Origin: Chara braunii | Lineage: Eukaryota > Streptophyta > Charophyceae > Charales > Characeae | Direction: 5' to 3' | Length of the DNA stretch: 31,839 nucleotides | NCBI GenBank assembly: GCA_003427395.1 | Contig: BFEA01000844.1 | Span: 346,892 to 378,730, forward strand | In this document: one piece after another, positions 1 to 10,420 of the stretch | Layout of the letters: each line of letters begins with the position of its first letter | Position numbering within the stretch: the stretch's first letter is position 1 | Notes under the pieces: model-generated | Seen by the model: only the letters and a program-made list of their open reading frames with translations | What the model was told of the DNA's origin: nothing | Databases searched by the model: none | Made by a program: the position numbers and the translations under genes

Positions 1-300
1 TAGGTCTCCGAAATGGTAGTCCAGAATGTCATATAACAAGATCAAAATGTCGAGGACCAAGGGTCACCAATGTCGGAGATAACAGAGTCCAGATGTAACC
101 GGTGTCCAACTGTGATGCACCCGAGTATCAACCTCAACAATCTCCAAGTCTCCAATCAGGTAAGTACCACAATCTCGTATCACCGAAATCCAACTTTGAT
201 CTCTGTCCAACTGGATAGTCTCCAATCTGAAGAAGAAGAAGAAGAAGAAGAAGAAGAAGGAGGAAGAGGAGAGAGAGAGAGAGGGGACTGGCGAGGGAGA
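1..300. other. Unassigned sequence with (GAA)n microsatellite
   Basis: No gene is recognisable. The first 225 bases repeat short words such as GTCCAA and CTCCAA without a fixed period. A (GAA)n tract runs from about 229 to 259 and passes into a GGA/GA-rich stretch to about 300. The ORFs across it translate the microsatellite into poly-Glu or poly-Phe/Leu and are not credible proteins. Confidence 0.6.
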
Positions 301-780
301 GGAGGAGAGACCCTCCAAGCTCCCGATACCTCAGGCGGTAATAACCGCCGTGCAAGCTCAGTCGCCCGCTGCTGCTCCGCTCGCTGCTGCGCTATGTTGC
401 GCTATGCTGCGCTCCTGCTTCAGCCCCTGCGCTAAGTTTAGCGCATCAAACAGTGCACTAGCACTGACCATGCCGTGCCGGTAGAGTTCCGGTAGGCCGA
501 TCCCNCTACTGAGGCGGATACCGGTACTTATACCGGTGGGCAATGGTCTGGCCTCAATGCTGCGAGGCCAGGCCAGACCCTGAACCGTCCAGATGGACGG
601 TTCAACCTCAATCGGCGGGCGGCAGCTTCAAGAGCGCCGCCAGGCCCAAACGAGTGTCGTTTGGGCCTACCCTATGGGTGATAGTCCAAAATCAGGCCTT
701 TAGGGCCTGTAAACCCCAAAGGTCGGGCCTTTAGGCCCAGGTGTGTCCCTCCGGCCCTAAGTCGGGTCCGGTAGGACCCG
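301..780. repeat. Run of consecutive short perfect hairpins
   Basis: Inverted repeats follow one another almost without spacers. They lie at 334-349 (GGCGGT/ACCGCC, loop AATA), 428-445, 451-466 (CAGTGC/GCACTG, loop ACTA), 472-497, 520-537, 545-579 (10-bp stem GGTCTGGCCT), 581-604 (10-bp perfect stem, loop AGAT), 614-641, 642-668 (12-bp perfect stem, loop GTG), 669-679, 693-709, 725-738 and 763-780 (7-bp stem, loop GGTA). The stems are unrelated in sequence, so this is not a simple tandem repeat of one hairpin. No coding frame spans it. It stops just before a gypsy integrase relic. Its function is unknown; it could be a structured leader, part of an LTR, or a hairpin-generating repeat. Confidence 0.75.
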
Positions 781-791
781 TGTGAGTCGAA

Positions 792-1850
792 GATGTAACA
801 TACATCCACGTCATCGTGGATAGATTTAGTACTAGTAGCTATGCCAGAAACCGCAAAGACTGAGTACGTGATCAGACTGTTTAAGGAAAACTGGGTTAGA
901 GACTTTGGCCTACCGAAGTCTATAATCAGCGACAGGGATGTCCGATTCACCAGTGATTTGTGGAAGGCCGCAGCTGTCGAACAAGGAACACAGCTGCAGA
1001 TGACATCTGGAAACCATCTGGAGGCAAATGGATAGGCAGAGCAGATGAACCGCGCTGTCCAACACTTGCTGAGGCATTACATTAAGCCTAATCAAGTGGA
1101 CTGGGATGAGAAGCTCGCTCTCATCGCCAGCCTGTACAACAACACAGTTCGCAGTGCTACGGGAGTAAGTCCTTATAGTCTGCTATTGACTTTCAAGCCT
1201 AGACTGCCCCTAGACTTTCTGCTACCTGAGAACCAGCCCACTGCTCCTCCGGGCACTTTGGAATTTGCCTATAGATATGAGAAACATATGCAGCGGGCGG
1301 TAGAACACATGCACAAAGCACAGGCGTCGATGATCGAATCTGAGAACAAGCACCGCCGCCCATCTACGTTTCAGGTAGGGGACAGAGTCTGGGTCAAGGC
1401 TTCAGAACTAGGACAAGAGCACGGGATCTCCCGTAAGCTCATGCCACAGTACTCTGGGCCATGGGAGGTTCTAGATGTAGTGGGGAATGAACCAGACAGA
1501 CCCTCATATGTCATTCGGATCCCTCGACACCTTCGTACCTACCCTGTTTTTCACGCCTCTAAGCTTGCACCATTCAAAGAAACTGAACAGTTTCCCACTC
1601 GTCACTCAATGCTGTCGCCAACTATGGACAGAGAGGTCGACATCGACGACATCGTGGACCACAAGGGAATGCCGGTTCTAAGACCGACAGTCCTCTGAAG
1701 CCGAAGCTGCAGTACAGAGTTTGGTTCAGACATCACACTGATCCAAAGGAGGATAGATGGTTCACACTGGAGGAGCTGATGCAGACCGCACCGCTGGTTG
1801 TCGCCCACTATGAGAAGTTGCTGCAGAAAGGAAAGCGCCAGATTGAATGA
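792..1850 (+). pseudogene. Ty3/gypsy integrase and chromodomain-like tail, degraded
   Basis: This is the C-terminal part of a Ty3/gypsy polyprotein, whose integrase inserts retrotransposon cDNA. The readable order is an integrase-core piece with VDRFS near 817-831, then after a frameshift the second catalytic-Asp region (IISDRDVRFTS), a degenerate third-acidic region (HLEANG), and the conserved YNNTVRSATGVSPY segment. A GDRVWV beta-barrel segment and a PVFHASKLAPF motif follow. After a second frameshift near 1690 comes a chromodomain-like tail (YRVWFRHHTDPKEDRWF) ending at TGA 1848-1850. An in-frame TAG at 1033-1035 sits where this family has Gln before AEQMNR. Gag, protease, RT, RNase H and the integrase N-terminus are missing. 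The element is therefore dead. The domain assignment is strong; the exact clade is not resolved. Confidence 0.9.
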
Positions 1851-2078
1851 ACTTCTCAGAGGACTAGCGAAGTATGGAGGAGGGAATAAGGCCTCGACAC
1901 ACCCTACTGGGCCCTATTTTCAGCACAGTCGGCCGCCCTAAGTGAAGGCAGGCTCGACCGAGGCCTACAAGCCATTTTTGGGGTCACTACGCAACTGGGG
2001 AAATTCAGGCAGCTGCGCAGCGCCAGTTGGTTGAGAGCGCCCAGGCCCAGGCTGCCTTTCATCGTATGTAACTGAGAC

Positions 2079-2223
2079 AGGCCCTGGGCCGGATACACAA
2101 CATGGACCGAACAAAGGCTGAGGGCGGTTGGGCGCTAGTAACCACCATAGGCCCTGGGCCTGTTTCCTCTGGACTGAGGCTCAGCCTCGTGGGCCCTACC
2201 GGAAGCTTTCGGGCCGGGGCCCA
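2079..2223. repeat. GC-rich palindrome cluster downstream of gypsy relic
   Basis: AGGCCCTGGGCC occurs at 2079-2090 and again, as AGGCCCTGGGCCT, at 2149-2161. GAGGCT/AGCCTC forms a hairpin at 2176-2188. A larger one spans 2190-2223, with TGGGCCC/GGGCCCA outside and a near-palindrome CCGGAAGCTTTCGG inside. Together with the hairpin run upstream, these bracket the integrase relic. I cannot show that the two flanks are LTRs of one element, because they are not obviously similar outside the GGCCC words. Confidence 0.55.
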
Positions 2224-3140
2224 GTACCGCATTACGGCACGCAGCAGCAGGCCACTTCGATATAGGGAAGGGCCTGCCCACGCATTGTACATTCAGGCAC
2301 TGGCTGCATGCTGCGCTAACGCTGCCCAGCGCTCACGCGCTCACGGGCGAGCTGGAAGGAGTAGGCAGCCATAGCCTAGCTGCGCTGCTGTATGCTGGAT
2401 GGGGCGCATGGTGGTCTTCGGGTGCAAGTGGCATCTGTGAGTTGGGGATCGAGGTAGTGAGTGATACGAGAGACATATCTGGTGCTTGAAGTGAACGGCA
2501 TTGGCCGAGATCTGCTCATACTTCGGGGAGCTGTTGACATCATCAGCGGCATTGTAGATAGGCTAGATAGGATCTGCCATTTGTAGTCTGGGCGCCGAGC
2601 GCCTCTTATTTGGTGGAACTCGTGATGCAATTCTGCTACTGGTTCGAGGTCACGACTATCTGGTCTCATGTGTATGATGCTGTTTGATTTCTGAAGTTCG
2701 CTATCACTCATTTTCTTTGCATAGTGGTTGTTTTAATGAATGGAAGCTATCTTTTAGGTCCGATAGAGTCATGATGGTCGTATTTCGTGGTCTGGGGAGG
2801 ACCGTAGGTCTAACGCCTACCCTTGGGGAAAAGAAAATAGAACCAAAAAAAACAATCAGAACCTAGAACCGGGTCAGGATCTTGGACCGACCAGCATCGT
2901 TAAAAACGGTGTATGGCGTGTTTTTCTTATTTAAAAACACATAAAGAACGATTTTGTTGTTTTATATGAACGCAAAGAAAATGATGAAAATATGCAGAAA
3001 TTGCACGTCTCTGGCATGAACTGATGGGCAGTACAGCCTGTCCATCCATACTTGGCGGGTATCCCCGTTGACAGAGCTGTCCGTCCACGGAGGGCAGTGC
3101 CTTCATGGTGCAACTGCATGAGACCCAAAATTTGGCCCCA
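2224..3140. other. No recognisable gene
   Basis: The longest ORF is 111 codons on the minus strand (2376-2711) and has no motif I recognise. The stretch has mixed composition and becomes AT-rich after about 2830. No clear repeat, tRNA-like or terminal-repeat structure was seen. Confidence 0.4.
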
Positions 3141-3560
3141 TTAGAAGCATCTCCCCATAAGTTGTGGCCATGTGCACCTTCCTTGGTAATGGGAAATTGA
3201 TAAGGTCCTTCTCAGTGGAAACAGTCTAGCCAAAAATTGGACACGGGTGTACCGAGGCTGTCTTTCCATTTGTGGCAAGCTCATCGTGCCTAGGCGGTGG
3301 CATCGGCCTGCTTGTTTTCTCCCGCATGTTGATGCCATTGCTGTTGGATATAGTGTTTTTGTCACGGGTGGAGGCACATGCGTTATCGTGCGTTGGGTAT
3401 AGGAGCGAGGCCCAGTCGCGGATGTCCCCGGTGAGGTTAGGTCTCCGGTGGGACTTGTGCTGCTCAACCTTTGGCATGGGCCCGTGGCCGGTGTGGTACT
3501 GGGCCTTCGCCACAACGTCCTTATGTGTGTGTGCCTCCCACATCTCTCAGTGTGAACTTG
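3141..3560 (-). repeat. Dispersed repeat, copy 1
   Basis: On the minus strand this stretch contains TACACCCGTGTCCAATTTTT, followed 60-110 bases later by a block with GGTGCA, TGGCC and CAACTTATG. The same ordered blocks recur on the minus strand near 29060-29190. Two ORFs (105 codons at 3226-3543 minus, 104 codons at 3272-3586 plus) overlap here, but neither has an identifiable domain. This is most likely part of a transposon family whose coding capacity is lost. Confidence 0.5.
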
Positions 3561-3590
3561 GCAGTGTGCCCGGTCGCACGGCATAGTCCT

Positions 3591-3690
3591 TAGTCCATTA
3601 TCGAAAGGTCATTTGAAGTTATTAGTCTTTAGTCCATTAGCGAAAGGGCATTTGAAGTTTTTTTTTTTTTTTTTGGGGGGGGGGNGGGGT
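3591..3690. repeat. 39-bp tandem duplication and T/G homopolymer tract
   Basis: TAGTCCATTA followed by CGAAAGG-CATTTGAAGTT occurs at 3591 and again at 3630, a period of 39 bases. The second copy runs into a T tract and then a G tract containing one N (3685). The single N in the G run marks uncertain base calling. Confidence 0.75.
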
Positions 3691-4195
3691 TCATTGGGTG
3701 CACGTTAACGCCTTGTGCCTCTTACAAATCCACCCCTAAGAAGGAGGCAACAAGAACAGCTTGCTGTCGCAGTGATGGCCGTTGCCGATAGGATGGTCGA
3801 GGATGCATTTCAAAGCCTCGACGTGCTCCTAGGTTCCCCGACAACGAGACCGCTTTTTTTGGCGCCACGGGCCGATCACACCCTGCTCGGTGGAGGAGAA
3901 GACGACAACCACCACGGGTGGGGAGGGCGTAGTCTACTTTAGTTGTGGCCAACCATTGTTAAAATCTGTAATCTCTTACCTCGGGCTTCGCCGGTGTGGT
4001 GGGTCATGAGGCGAACAGCTGGATTATGGAACGATCTTCTTCCAAGCGATGACGCCGAGAACGATCATTACCTAGGGCTCCTGCGCATGCGTCGGTCAAC
4101 ATTCAAATAAACTGCTGCGAAAGGTTGGTCCACTTCTGGAGAAGGAGGTGACAAGATTCAGGTTGTTGTTGCCTCCCGCGAAGAAACTGGCATAT
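3691..4195. other. No recognisable gene
   Basis: Two short opposing ORFs (75 and 76 codons, 3715-3952) overlap each other and show no domain. Nothing else is supported before the LINE fragment that starts near 4196. Confidence 0.35.
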
Positions 4196-4535
4196 GCTCT
4201 CCATATGTAATAATGGAGGCTCTGGCAGACAACTTGCGACATAACAAAGACATCAAAAGAATCCAGGTTTCTTCAATCCCGGAGGAAGCCATACCAATCT
4301 GTTCCTTGTTTGTTGACGATCTTTCCTTGATGGTAGAGGCTTCAACCGATAATCTAAAGGCAATTAAAATAATAACGGATCAGTTACGTAGTCTGTCGGA
4401 TATGAAGGTCAATTGGGGGACCAAAACACAAGGGTGGTGGATACACCACCAAGGGGTTTGACCTCCAAAAACCCCAAATATAAGTTGGTTCACCCTAAAT
4501 ACTCCTATTAAAGTCTTAGGGGTATCCCTATCAGC
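4196..4535 (+). pseudogene. LINE reverse transcriptase fragment (palm with FVDD)
   Basis: This is a piece of a LINE ORF2 reverse transcriptase, the enzyme that copies element RNA at the target site. It begins near VIMEALADNLRHNK, contains the catalytic box SLFVDDLSLM (the two Asp codons at 4315-4320) and continues through WGTKTQGWWIHHQG. A stop follows at about 4459, and the homologous reading continues as NTPIKVLGVSLS to about 4535. It aligns block for block with the minus-strand ORF2 at 7180-7525, but it is more AT-rich and keeps both catalytic Asp residues that the other copy has lost. It looks like the same subfamily as the plus-strand ORF2 at 17570-19576. Fragment only, both ends missing. 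Confidence 0.85.
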
Positions 4536-4565
4536 AGAAGGCAAAACAACTCCTCTAGTGCTAGT

Positions 4566-4659
4566 GGTGCTGGTAGGAGCAGACACCCCTAGCACCTTGC
4601 GGAGAGACTCCATCTATTGGTGGGGAGCATCACCTGCTGGAAAACGGGTCCAGCGTCCC
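4566..4659 (-). mobile_element. LINE-type 3' end fragment (conserved tail motif and hairpin)
   Basis: On the minus strand this reads TGGACCC-GTTTTCCAGCAGGTG-CTCCCCACCAATAGATGGAG, then a hairpin GGTGCT/AGCACC (4566-4596). The same motif followed by a similar hairpin lies just before a poly(A)-like tail at 28069-28213, and a third copy is at 20099-20149. I infer that it is a LINE-type 3' untranslated tail. It abuts a LINE fragment running the opposite way. Confidence 0.6.
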
Positions 4660-5102
4660 TGATACAGAATAAAACAAATGAATCAGAAAATGAATTAAAA
4701 AAAAAGAAAACTTTGACAAAATAACTGGAAAAAGGTCTGCCAGCATTGATTACTCTGGATTACCAAAGGATTAACTGAGCAGGGTGCAGAATGATGATGC
4801 TGATGACAGTCTCCTCTTCGAATATGAAGGCTTTCGACCAGGTCCTGTCTCGTTGGCCAGGGGACGCCACGGGGCCGCTGGGGGGCACCAGCTGGACCAC
4901 ACGTCTCCCCGCCCTTCTCCAATCGGCCTGTGGGGCATCTCTTCTGGAATTAGGATTAATGAAAGTATGATGAGGGTTGACAATGCCATTTTAAGAAACC
5001 ATGTCCCGTATCTGTCTCACCACCTTACCTTGAGACCCGAGTCCTACATGAGTGCACCTATAAAGCTTGCTATTCTACCGACTACCTCTGCCCGAGGGGA
5101 TA
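4660..5102. other. Non-coding; expected 3' flank of minus-strand LINE
   Basis: Between the 3' tail motif and the end of ORF2 at 5103 no conserved protein segment is visible. An A-rich run occurs near 4695-4710 on the plus strand. A poly(T) tract, which would mark the poly(A) tail of the minus-strand element, was not found, so the exact end of that element is undefined. Confidence 0.4.
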
Positions 5103-8100
5103 TCAAGGACGTATTTCCAAGGCCCGTGGGTGGGGCGGGAACGGGTCTGGGCACTTCCCTGCGGGTCTCATTGGGACAGTAGGATCAATAGACAGCCACT
5201 CCTTGAACCTCAGACGATAATCTCGTGGCACTGCCTCCCCTCCTTGGCTGACCTCCCCTCCCAACACACCTCTGCTACCCATCCTTCCCGATCCCCACCC
5301 AGCCATTCCTTGGAGAACTGTAGGAGTCGTTCCCGGATGTCTTCTGACCTGTGGAAATTATCTAGTAAAAGCTTAGTTGTCTTCCATTTGTGCACGAGTT
5401 CCAGTTGGAAGTGCTGTTTAAATTGCTCGATCCTCTCTTCTCCCTCCACCCGGGCCTGGTCCAAAGTCAGCAGGCACCGTTGCCACCGTGGGACCCACAG
5501 GATCGTTCTTCGGCCCAGGTGAAACATGTTCCACACAAAAGTGTTGCCTTGGAGAGGTAGGCAGTGACCCAGGAGGATAGCTCGCTATTCTTACAGCCAG
5601 GAATAACCCGGAACCATTTGTTGCCACACCCTATCCCACACCTCCAGGTAAGGACTGCACTCGGGCATTGGAGAAATATATGCTCGATTGTCTCTGCTCT
5701 TTTTCTAGCTGGGAACCCCAACAGACATCTCGAGCACCGAGGGAGAGCGCGACCTTGTTGCTCCAACCACGAATGATCAATCAACCAGTCGTTAGTTGGT
5801 AAGCACCGATGCATGATCTGCCAATGCAGGGATGTGATTTTCGCAGGCCTGCATTTAGTGTCGCCGAACCATCGTATCGACGTGAGAAGTTCTCTCTCCA
5901 CGTTGAGGTGCCTCTGCCATCTATCAATCACCGTGTCCGCCAGGCTTCGCTTAACTTTGAGCATTCTATACATTGTTTTCACTGAAAGGTTCGACAATGC
6001 TTTGGGTTTTAGAGGCCGCGTTTTGTGCTATGTGACGGTGCTCCAGACTCAGTCCAACGGGTCTATGGGAAGATTGTTGTTGGCCATCTCGGGGCAAAAA
6101 GGTCCGCTGGTTCTCACCTTCCCCTATTTCTCTGATTTTGTAAACGGCCTCCTTCGAGATCCACTGGAAGGGGTCCCGGTTTCCCGCCAATCCACCATTA
6201 CCTTTAATGTTGTACCATTCAATCAGCACCTCCGTCGGTCGTACAAGATGAACCAGACCTGCCTTGTTGACCCTCCCTTCGCTGGTCACCCAGTCCCCCT
6301 CCTCCCATACCAGGCCTCTACACAGAATGGGCCACCAGCCTATTGGGAGGGCTTACTTTATTTCTTCCAGTGTTGATTCAATATTGTGGCGGTATCTCAA
6401 CTCCTCCCCCATCCTCTCCAGCCCCTTCCAATCCCTCCTCTCCTTATCCCACATATCGCCCACCCGAGTCACACCATTCTTTACCCATCCTTTCCATGGA
6501 CCATCCGTGCTGCAAAAAATGTCCATTGGTGATCCAACGGTTTTCGAAGAGGGGTTGTCTTGCCACCTCCTCCCACCTATCAGAGGGCGGGCGATTCGGA
6601 GGGGGGAGCCTCCTCCAAATCTTTAGCAGCCGAGGCCAATGGTCATCTCGCCTCCCCTCCCCTCCCCGAGAGCGTCGTGGCACTCTCCAATACCAATCAT
6701 CTAACCACTGAAGAGGGTGAACGGTCCGAGGGGCCTTGGGGGCGAGGCGGGCGATTTGCTCGTGCCAACGGCTGCCATACCAATCGGTTCTCAAAGATCA
6801 ACCGCACTATCCATTGCAAACCGAGTGCTTGAGATTGGGTGAGGGGGTCTAGGATACCGAGGCCTCCTTTTGCCTTGGGTTGGATAACTGAGTCCCACAC
6901 GACCTGACTTATAGCATGGGAATTTTCACTGTCTCCTCTCCATAGGTAGTATGCCACCTTCCTCTTCAGGGTTTTCTGGGCCCTCTGGCTCAGTGGCCAA
7001 AGTACCAATTTATACCAAAGGGTGGCTAAGACCACATTGTTAATCATCAGAGTCCGTCTGAAGAGTGATGTGTGTTGATGGTTCCACTAGGAGAGTTTGG
7101 CAAAAGTCGGAGCTGATAACCATTCGTCGTTTTCAGGGGGTTGGCCTAGCATTGTCATCTTAACCCCCAAAATCCGAATTGGGGTTTCAAGGGCCACCCA
7201 AGTGATATGGTGCTTCCGGGGGGCGGCCCCCTTGGTGGTGAAGCCACCATCCTAATGTTTTTTGCCCCCAATTTATGGCCATGTCAGAGAGGGTGCAAAA
7301 GAGGGCCATCAGCATGTGTATCACCCCCATGTTATGTCGTGTGGCATCGGCCATGATGGTGAGATCTGCGGACAGAGAGCAGACCGGAACGACTTCCTTA
7401 GGGAGGCCGGCTAACTGAATTCTCGTTAAATCCTTGCTATGTCGGAGGTTGGCTGCTAACGCTTCCATTATGATAATCAATAGGAAGGGGACAATGGGAC
7501 CGAGCGATGCAGGATGCGCACCCACCTCCGAAAGCGGTCACCAAAGTTCAACTTTTTCAGACATTTGTCTATAAATATCCAATCCACATGATCACATGTT
7601 TTTTCAAAGTCAATGAAGATGAGTGCGGCATTAGTTTTGGATTGGTGAGCCAGGCTGATCATCTCATTGACTAAGAGTATGTTCTCCTGGATGTTTCTAT
7701 TTCGCATAAAGCCGGTCTGAGCCGGGTGGATGATGTCCTCCATTACCTCTATCATTCGATTGGCCAGTGCCTTTGACAGCATCTTGTAGACCACTGTCAG
7801 GAGTGTAATGGGACGGTAGTTCCGAATGTTCATTTTATCCCCTTTTTTGCGGAGTAGCGATAACACCCCTTGCCCTGCCAACTCCCCTAAATCTTTAGAA
7901 TCCCAAACCGACCTATAAAATTGCAGTAGGTCGGCACTCAGAAGAGGCCACATGGATTCCCGAAACTCCTTAGGGAAGCCGTCTAAGCCTGGAGTTTTCT
8001 CTTCCTCCATTTGCATGACTGCCGTCCAGATTTCTTCCTTGGTGATCTGGCGGTCCAAACAATCTTTCTGTGACAAGGAAAGGTGGTTTTCCATTGGGCG

Positions 8101-9991
8101 CAAGAAGTCCTCCAGCTCTCTTAGTTTGTCACCCACCTGTTGCTGGGGGGTGTGGGAGGAAAAGAGGTCTTTGTAAAAGGATCTAGCGATCCTCACACAA
8201 TGATTTGTGGTGGTGGCTAATTCATCGGTCACAGGGTCGAGGAAGGCCTCGATGGTGGTACGGTGGGCTCTTAGTGAAGCCAGACTGAAGAATTGAGAGT
8301 CCATGGTGCCTTCAGTGGTCCATTTCGCTAATTTGCCTCGAATTCTGATGCCTTGTTATCTGTGTTGTGCAAGCTGCAGGAGTTGGTCCTGCAGACTTTG
8401 GATATCCGGGATGTGATTATTAGAGTTGTCCTGAATACGCAGGTTGTGAAGTCTTCTATGAACGTCCATTTCATGCGCATGACGTTTTTTTGCCAATAGT
8501 TTCAAAAAGTGCTTACGTTTCTTAGCTAAGAAGAAGAGTCCGTTAATGAGCCAGCGTACCTCCGAGTCAAAAGTGTGTCTTTGGTCTCACCAAAACTCCC
8601 AAACATCGTGAATGTATGTGTGGAATGATTTGTCATTGAGTAAGGAAGTGTCGAGCTTGTAATATCCTGACCCCTGATCCGGTTGCTTGCAAAACGAGAA
8701 GATAGCTCCACATGAGCAGTGGTCCAGGTCGGGATGGGGGCTCTGGGCGAAGACGGTGGAGAATTGTAAAGCGTTTTGAATTTCCTGCGAGAGCAGGATC
8801 AAATCAATACAAGATTTTGAGTGCCTCGCTTGGTCATTGGTGCGAAGGCACGTGTAGGTCCTTTCTGTCGGATGTAGGTATCTATATGCATCCACCAGGC
8901 CCAGAGCGCCGCAAAGGTCCGCCACAACTTTTTCGTCCTCTACCACATAGCTTTGGTCTCGCCAAAACTCCCAAACATCGTGAATGCATGTGTGGAATGA
9001 TTTGTCATCGAGTAAGGAAAAAGTGCCTTTGGTCTCGCTAAAACTCCCAAACATCGTGAATGTATGTGTGGAATGATTTGTCATTGAGTAAGGAAGTGTA
9101 GAGCTTGTAATATCTTGACCCCTGATCCGGTCGCTTGCGAAACGAGAAGATAGCTCCACATGAGCAGTGGTCCAGGTCGGGATAGGGGCTCTGTGCGAAG
9201 ACGGTGGAGAGTTGTAAAGCGTTTTGAATTTCCTGCGAGAGCAGGATCAAATCAATACGAGATTTTGAGTGCCTCGCTTGGTCATTGATGCAAAGGCACG
9301 TGTAGGTCCTTTCTGTCGGATGTAGGTATCTATATGCATCCACCAGGCCCAGAGCGCCGCAAAGGTCCGCCACAACTTTTTCGTCCTCTACCACATAGCT
9401 TGGACAGGGGTCCCTAGGGCCCCACCTATCCAACCATCTGTCCGGCGCAGCGTTGAAGTTACCCGGGATAACTAGCGGGACACGTTGTGATGCGAGGTTC
9501 TCAAGGTGGGTGAAAAATTGTGCCCTTTCGGATTCTGTATTGGGGGCATATATGCAAAAGATACTGATTAACTCCAGCTCCAACATCCCCAGGATCGACA
9601 CCCACCTCCCTTGTTCTTCGGTCGCTGCCCAATTCACCACCTCCACCCGAGACCCCGGTGGGACCCAAATTGCTACCCTTGCCGACCCTGGTGTTACTTC
9701 ATGCGCCCTGTAGGCCTAATGTGGCCAAGCTGTTTTATGGGCCCGATGGTGTTCAGGTTTATCCATTAGGTGGGTTTCCTGAACGCAGATGACATCCGAC
9801 CACGTCCTTCTCCCTACTCCCTTCAGTTGGTCCCGAATTGCCTGCCTTTTCGAGGGGTTAAAGGAGGCCAATCCATTTACATTAAGGATCCTTAAATCAA
9901 GGTCCGCATTCCGAAGGCCATTCTTCCACTGCGGGTTCCTGCAATACAACGTGTCAATATCATCCATCGTTTTAACCATTCCCAGATCCAC
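5103..9991 (-). pseudogene. LINE ORF2 (endonuclease, RT, zf-RVT), broken
   Basis: Reading on the minus strand from 9991, the order is: an APE-type endonuclease start (LRILNVNGLASF, CVQETHLM); PGNFNAAPDRW near 9458; HSKSRIDLILLS and DLDHCSCG (the SRID and terminal DH motifs); RT with EKTPGLDGFPKEF, NYRPITLLTVVYK, HPAQTGFMRNRN, IFIDFEKTCDHVDW and SADLTIM; a connection region (MINNVVLATLWYK, KGGLGILDP, RWEEVARQPLFENRW). A zinc-binding zf-RVT region follows (LHWQIMHRCLPTNDWL, CSRC, ETIEHIFLQCP). The C-terminal tail ends RDYRLRFKEW...FPPHPRALE with a stop at 5103-5105. Many frameshifts and stops break it. Two catalytic features are altered: GDFN reads GNFN, and the ADD box has one Asp. The family assignment is firm. 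Confidence 0.93.
8579..9398 (-). repeat. 448-bp tandem duplication inside the LINE endonuclease
   Basis: Sequence 8579-8950 recurs at 9027-9398, an offset of 448 bases with few differences. Between them, 8951-9020 is a third partial copy of the first 70 bases. The duplicated segment encodes the C-terminal half of the endonuclease (YVVEDEKVVADL through DLDHCSCGAIFSF), so the ORF2 relic contains that half twice. The break is a further reason the ORF cannot work. Confidence 0.9.
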
Positions 9992-10420
9992 CCCAAATCT
10001 AGACTCTTATCCAAGGCCGGGCGGACCAGTCTGTCGTGCACAGCAGCCCGTTGTGGGCCTTTCCCGCTATGTCCCAGCAATCCGGAACGCTGAGTACTCT
10101 ACCCCACTCAAGGGACTACCTCTCTCTCTAAGCCCTCTGCTCGTGCTGGGATCCTTCCACGACAGATAGGGCCGTGGCAGAAAAAACCCTCTTCCCGGTA
10201 GCTGCCGCGGAAGGCCCAAAAAAAACTTTTATCGTGGGAACAAACGGGACGCCAAACCAAAGACAATTCCCCCTCCCGTGGCTGCCTCAGACAGACTCAA
10301 CACCTCTTAGCTTTTTAGTTGACAGGATGTCGGAACGCGGACACTCCACCCCCCTTCCCTCAAACAGGCCCGACCGCCCCTAGCTTTGGGACAGGAGGGG
10401 TCCTTCTTTGAGGCCGTCCC
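9992..10420. other. 5' side of minus-strand ORF2; degenerate repeat copies
   Basis: No gene is supported. Words such as GACAGACTCAAC and GACAGGATGTC suggest old, decayed copies of the 154-bp tandem repeat that becomes clear further right. On the minus strand this lies immediately upstream of ORF2, so it could belong to the element's 5' region. Confidence 0.4.

Noticed and set aside
3164-3178. C-ATAAGTT-G words at 3164, 4486 and 29070 as further members of the hairpin array
   Set aside because: Two are in a shared dispersed repeat and one in LINE coding sequence. The number is close to chance for an 8-base word, and only 29070 has a plausible enclosing stem.
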